Of a DNA stretch of 8,038 nt, positions 6,221-8,038 are shown piece by piece. The DNA comes from Polyangia bacterium (lineage in GTDB: Bacteria; Myxococcota_A; Polyangia; Polyangiales; Polyangiaceae). Below the pieces are notes generated by a model. It ran no database searches. It worked only from the letters and a program-made list of their open reading frames with translations, and was not told where the DNA came from. The translations under genes were made by a program, and so were the position numbers. Within the stretch, counting starts at the first letter, position 1, and every line of letters begins with the position of its first letter. The stretch spans positions 1 to 8,038 of the forward strand of contig JAUILJ010000332.1 in assembly GCA_030433055.1 (NCBI GenBank). Direction: 5' to 3'.

Positions 6221-7687
6221 TCACGGAGCCGGTGCGAAGGGCAGGATACTCTTGAGGTCTTCGTCGTTGAACATCAGGTTCAAGCCAACGAAGTAGTCGC
6301 GCCGGTCGGGGTTCAGCAGATCATCGACGCCACCCATCAGCCACAGGCGCGTGATGAACTCGTAACCCAGGCCGATGCGCCAGCGAGGCCGAATCACCTC
6401 GCCGAAGCCGAACAGATCTTGCCGCAGCTCGAAGCGGTCGTCGAACAACGCCAGGTCCAGGCCGACACCACCGGTCGACTCCTTGATGCCGAAGCGCCCC
6501 GTGAGCGGGCCGAAGCGCTGGGCGAACTGTAGCGAGAAACGGAACGCGTTAGTCGTTACCGTACGGATTTCGCGATAGTGAGCTGGATCATTGGGATTGG
6601 TCGAGTCGACGTCGACCTGCTCGTAGCGGGTCAAGCCTCGGGGGTCATTGACGATCTCGATGGAGTAGTATTTGTCTTCGCGAGGCTGCAGCCGGAGCTC
6701 CACATAGCTCTTCACGGTGCTCGACAAGAACTGATAGTCGGTGCGCAGCCCGACGATCGTTTGCAGACGGTTGATGCCGCCGACGAAGTCGCCGACGTCC
6801 TCGGTGATGCCTTCGATCTCGTTGATCAGCTTCTCGTCCTTGGTGAGGCGCCCGAGAGTTCCCTCACCCCGAGCCAGGCGACCGGAGACCGTGTCGATGT
6901 TGTCCAGAGAGCGCTCGAGGCTGCTGCTCGCCTTGTTCAGCTTGCTGATGATCTGACGGATCTCCCCCGGGTCTTGCTTGCCATCCTTGCCCGCGGTGGA
7001 CGTGAGCTTCCGTACCTCCGTCGTCACCGCCCGCACGTCTTTGAGGATGGCGTCGACCTGGGGAGCGCCCTTCGACGTGATGCCTTCGACGTTGGTGAGG
7101 ATGTTGCGAATGCTCGCGCGGTTCTCCTTCACCGTCTTGTTCAGCTGATCGGTGACCGAGGCGAGGTTCTTCAAGGTCTCCTTGATGTTGTCCTTGCCCT
7201 GATCACTTCCGACGGTGGCCGCGAGGCTGTCCGCGACGATCTTCACCTTCTTGGCGATGTCTCGAACATCCTTGAGGATCTCGTCGGTTGTCGCGGCCTC
7301 GATCACGTTCTTGATGCGATCGCCGTCCTCGAGCTGCGGCTTGCCGTCGGTGCCCGGGGCTATCGCCAGGAAGTACTCGCCCAGGAGCGAGGAGCTCTGC
7401 TTCGCGACCGCCGCGTCGTCGAACAGCGGCACGTCGGGGTTCATCTTGATGTCGATTCGAGCCTTGCCGCCCTCGAGCCGTACATCGTCGATATTACCGA
7501 CCGGAATACCCGCGATCTTCACCTGGGAGTGCTTCGCGATCCCCGTGGCGTCGTCCAGCAGGACATAAACGGTGTAGCCGTTGCGGGACGCCGCTGTCTT
7601 GTTGACGAACCGCCAAATCAAGAAGCCCGCGACCACCATAACTGCGGCGAAGAAGCCAACCTTCGCGGCTGTCGTGAAGCGGCCCAT
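6221..7687 (-). CDS. MCE/MlaD-family lipid-transport protein with beta-rich C-terminal domain
   Basis: Predicted substrate-binding component of an MCE-type phospholipid or lipid transporter, anchored in the inner membrane and projecting into the periplasm. The 488 residues show an N-terminal membrane helix (about 8-28), one MCE domain (about 36-127) with the signature VKIAGIPVGNIDDV (56-69) and the SSSLLGEYFLAI strand region (98-109), then a long charged helical region (about 130-310) that is likely coiled coil. From about 315 to the end the sequence changes to alternating aromatic and charged strands (for example KSYVELRLQPREDKYY, WRIGLGYEF, DYFVGLNLMF). MlaD of E. coli is much shorter, at about 180 residues, and has no such extension. 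The ATG at 7685-7687 has no strong ribosome binding site. The permease and ATPase partners (MlaE, MlaF) are not in the window, so no mla symbol is assigned. The MCE call is firm; the lipid substrate is unknown. Confidence 0.92.
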   Translation of the reverse strand: MGRFTTAAKVGFFAAVMVVAGFLIWRFVNKTAASRNGYTVYVLLDDATGIAKHSQVKIAGIPVGNIDDVRLEGGKARIDIKMNPDVPLFDDAAVAKQSSSLLGEYFLAIAPGTDGKPQLEDGDRIKNVIEAATTDEILKDVRDIAKKVKIVADSLAATVGSDQGKDNIKETLKNLASVTDQLNKTVKENRASIRNILTNVEGITSKGAPQVDAILKDVRAVTTEVRKLTSTAGKDGKQDPGEIRQIISKLNKASSSLERSLDNIDTVSGRLARGEGTLGRLTKDEKLINEIEGITEDVGDFVGGINRLQTIVGLRTDYQFLSSTVKSYVELRLQPREDKYYSIEIVNDPRGLTRYEQVDVDSTNPNDPAHYREIRTVTTNAFRFSLQFAQRFGPLTGRFGIKESTGGVGLDLALFDDRFELRQDLFGFGEVIRPRWRIGLGYEFITRLWLMGGVDDLLNPDRRDYFVGLNLMFNDEDLKSILPFAPAP

Positions 7688-7702
7688 GGATGCGCTGAAC
7701 CT

Positions 7703-7718
7703 ACCAGGGGAACCTGGT
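7703..7718. promoter_or_regulatory. Small dyad in the leader of the MCE gene
   Basis: ACCAGG (7703-7708) and CCTGGT (7713-7718) form a perfect six-base inverted repeat around four bases, ending 16 bases before the MCE start codon. It could be an operator half-site pair or a small RNA hairpin near the translation start. It lies in the 131 bp divergent region (7688-7818). No regulator is implied by the sequence, and chance occurrence is possible. Confidence 0.25.
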
Positions 7719-7818
7719 TTGGTCGACTCGACTGCTGGCTTTGCCGCCTCGTGGGCGCGAATCGCGAGCCTTGGCGACGGTGGTTCCCTGGAGCGGAGGG
7801 TGGTACACCGGGTTTGCG

Positions 7819-8038
7819 ATGCTGACAGCCCGCCGCCCGCGCCGCGTTACACGTGCTGGATCCCTGGCCTTTGCTGGCCTGGTGGCTGCCGCGACAACGG
7901 TCGCCTGCCATCCCCATCGCACCCACGCCGATCCCCGGGTACCGACCCTGGACGCCCCCGCCGCGGCGTCCTTGCCCTCCTGGCTCCCGGAGTACACACC
8001 CGCTCAGCGCCAGCTCCTGGATGCTCCGGCGCCGGTAG
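7819..8038 (+). CDS. Probable lipoprotein, N-terminal part only (3' partial)
   Basis: From the ATG at 7819 the frame stays open for 73 codons to the window edge. The first residues are strongly basic (MLTARRPRRVTR), followed by a hydrophobic core (about 14-29) and Cys30 in the context TTVAC, a plausible lipobox although Thr at -3 is not the preferred residue. The mature part begins HPHRTHADPRVP, then is rich in Ala and Pro with SWLPEYTPAQRQLLD. I do not recognise a family in these residues. A GGAGGG at 7795-7800 lies upstream, but 18 bases from the ATG, further than usual. Other frames over this stretch give only Pro/Arg-rich, low-quality translations. The gene diverges from the MCE gene across 131 bp, which would fit a shared control region; a role in lipid transport is conceivable but not shown. 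Confidence 0.65.
   Translation, partial: MLTARRPRRVTRAGSLAFAGLVAAATTVACHPHRTHADPRVPTLDAPAAASLPSWLPEYTPAQRQLLDAPAPV

Noticed and set aside
6578..7825. Long open frame of 415 codons on the plus strand, antisense to the MCE gene
   Set aside because: It lies almost entirely opposite a well-supported MCE coding frame. Its translation is rich in Leu, Val, Asp and Arg with no domain, as expected for the shadow of a high-GC gene.
7701..7997. Minus-strand frames of about 100 codons upstream of the MCE gene
   Set aside because: Their translations are low complexity without motifs, and they overlap the better-supported plus-strand lipoprotein start at 7819.
7853..8038. Plus-strand frame from ATG 7853 to the window end
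   Set aside because: It is Pro/Arg-rich without a recognisable leader. The frame from 7819 across the same bases gives a convincing lipoprotein leader.

Overview
The window looks like chromosomal DNA of a myxobacterium (phylum Myxococcota, most likely Polyangiales). The reasons are the high G+C content, a C-terminal Gly-Cys-Gly-Cys / hydrophobic helix / basic tail of the MYXO-CTERM type, tandem Cys-rich CGDG...GE.CDD repeats of the myxobacterial kind, and Gly/Ala/Ser-rich linkers in two adjacent exported proteins. No mobile element, CRISPR array, tRNA or rRNA was seen, and no gene-free stretch exceeds about 170 bases.

Layout. (1) 1-882 (+): the 3' part of a class III adenylate cyclase with a DUF5939-like N-terminal region. 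Its 5' end lies outside the window. (2) 907-2801 (-): a two-gene unit, regB (membrane histidine kinase) then regA (response regulator with a Fis-type helix-turn-helix), separated by 29 bp. This is a RegBA/PrrBA-type redox two-component system, and it meets the cyclase tail to tail across 24 bp. (3) 2970-6146 (+): a probable two-gene unit, divergent from regB. It encodes a lipoprotein with a Gly-rich stalk and a Cys-containing body, then a 699-residue secreted protein with repeat domains, six Cys-rich repeats, a Gly-rich stalk and a MYXO-CTERM anchor. (4) 6221-7687 (-): an MCE/MlaD-family lipid-transport protein with a long helical region and a beta-rich C-terminal domain, convergent with the previous unit. 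(5) 7819-8038 (+): the start of a further probable lipoprotein gene, divergent from the MCE gene and running off the window.

How they fit together. The window is mainly envelope and signalling biology: a redox sensor pair, a cAMP-producing enzyme, two surface proteins probably made together, and an inter-membrane lipid-transport component. Nothing here proves a new multi-gene system. The least-described parts are the lipoprotein/MYXO-CTERM pair, whose substrate or partner is unknown, and the C-terminal domain of the MCE protein. Functional links between the blocks are inference from position only.
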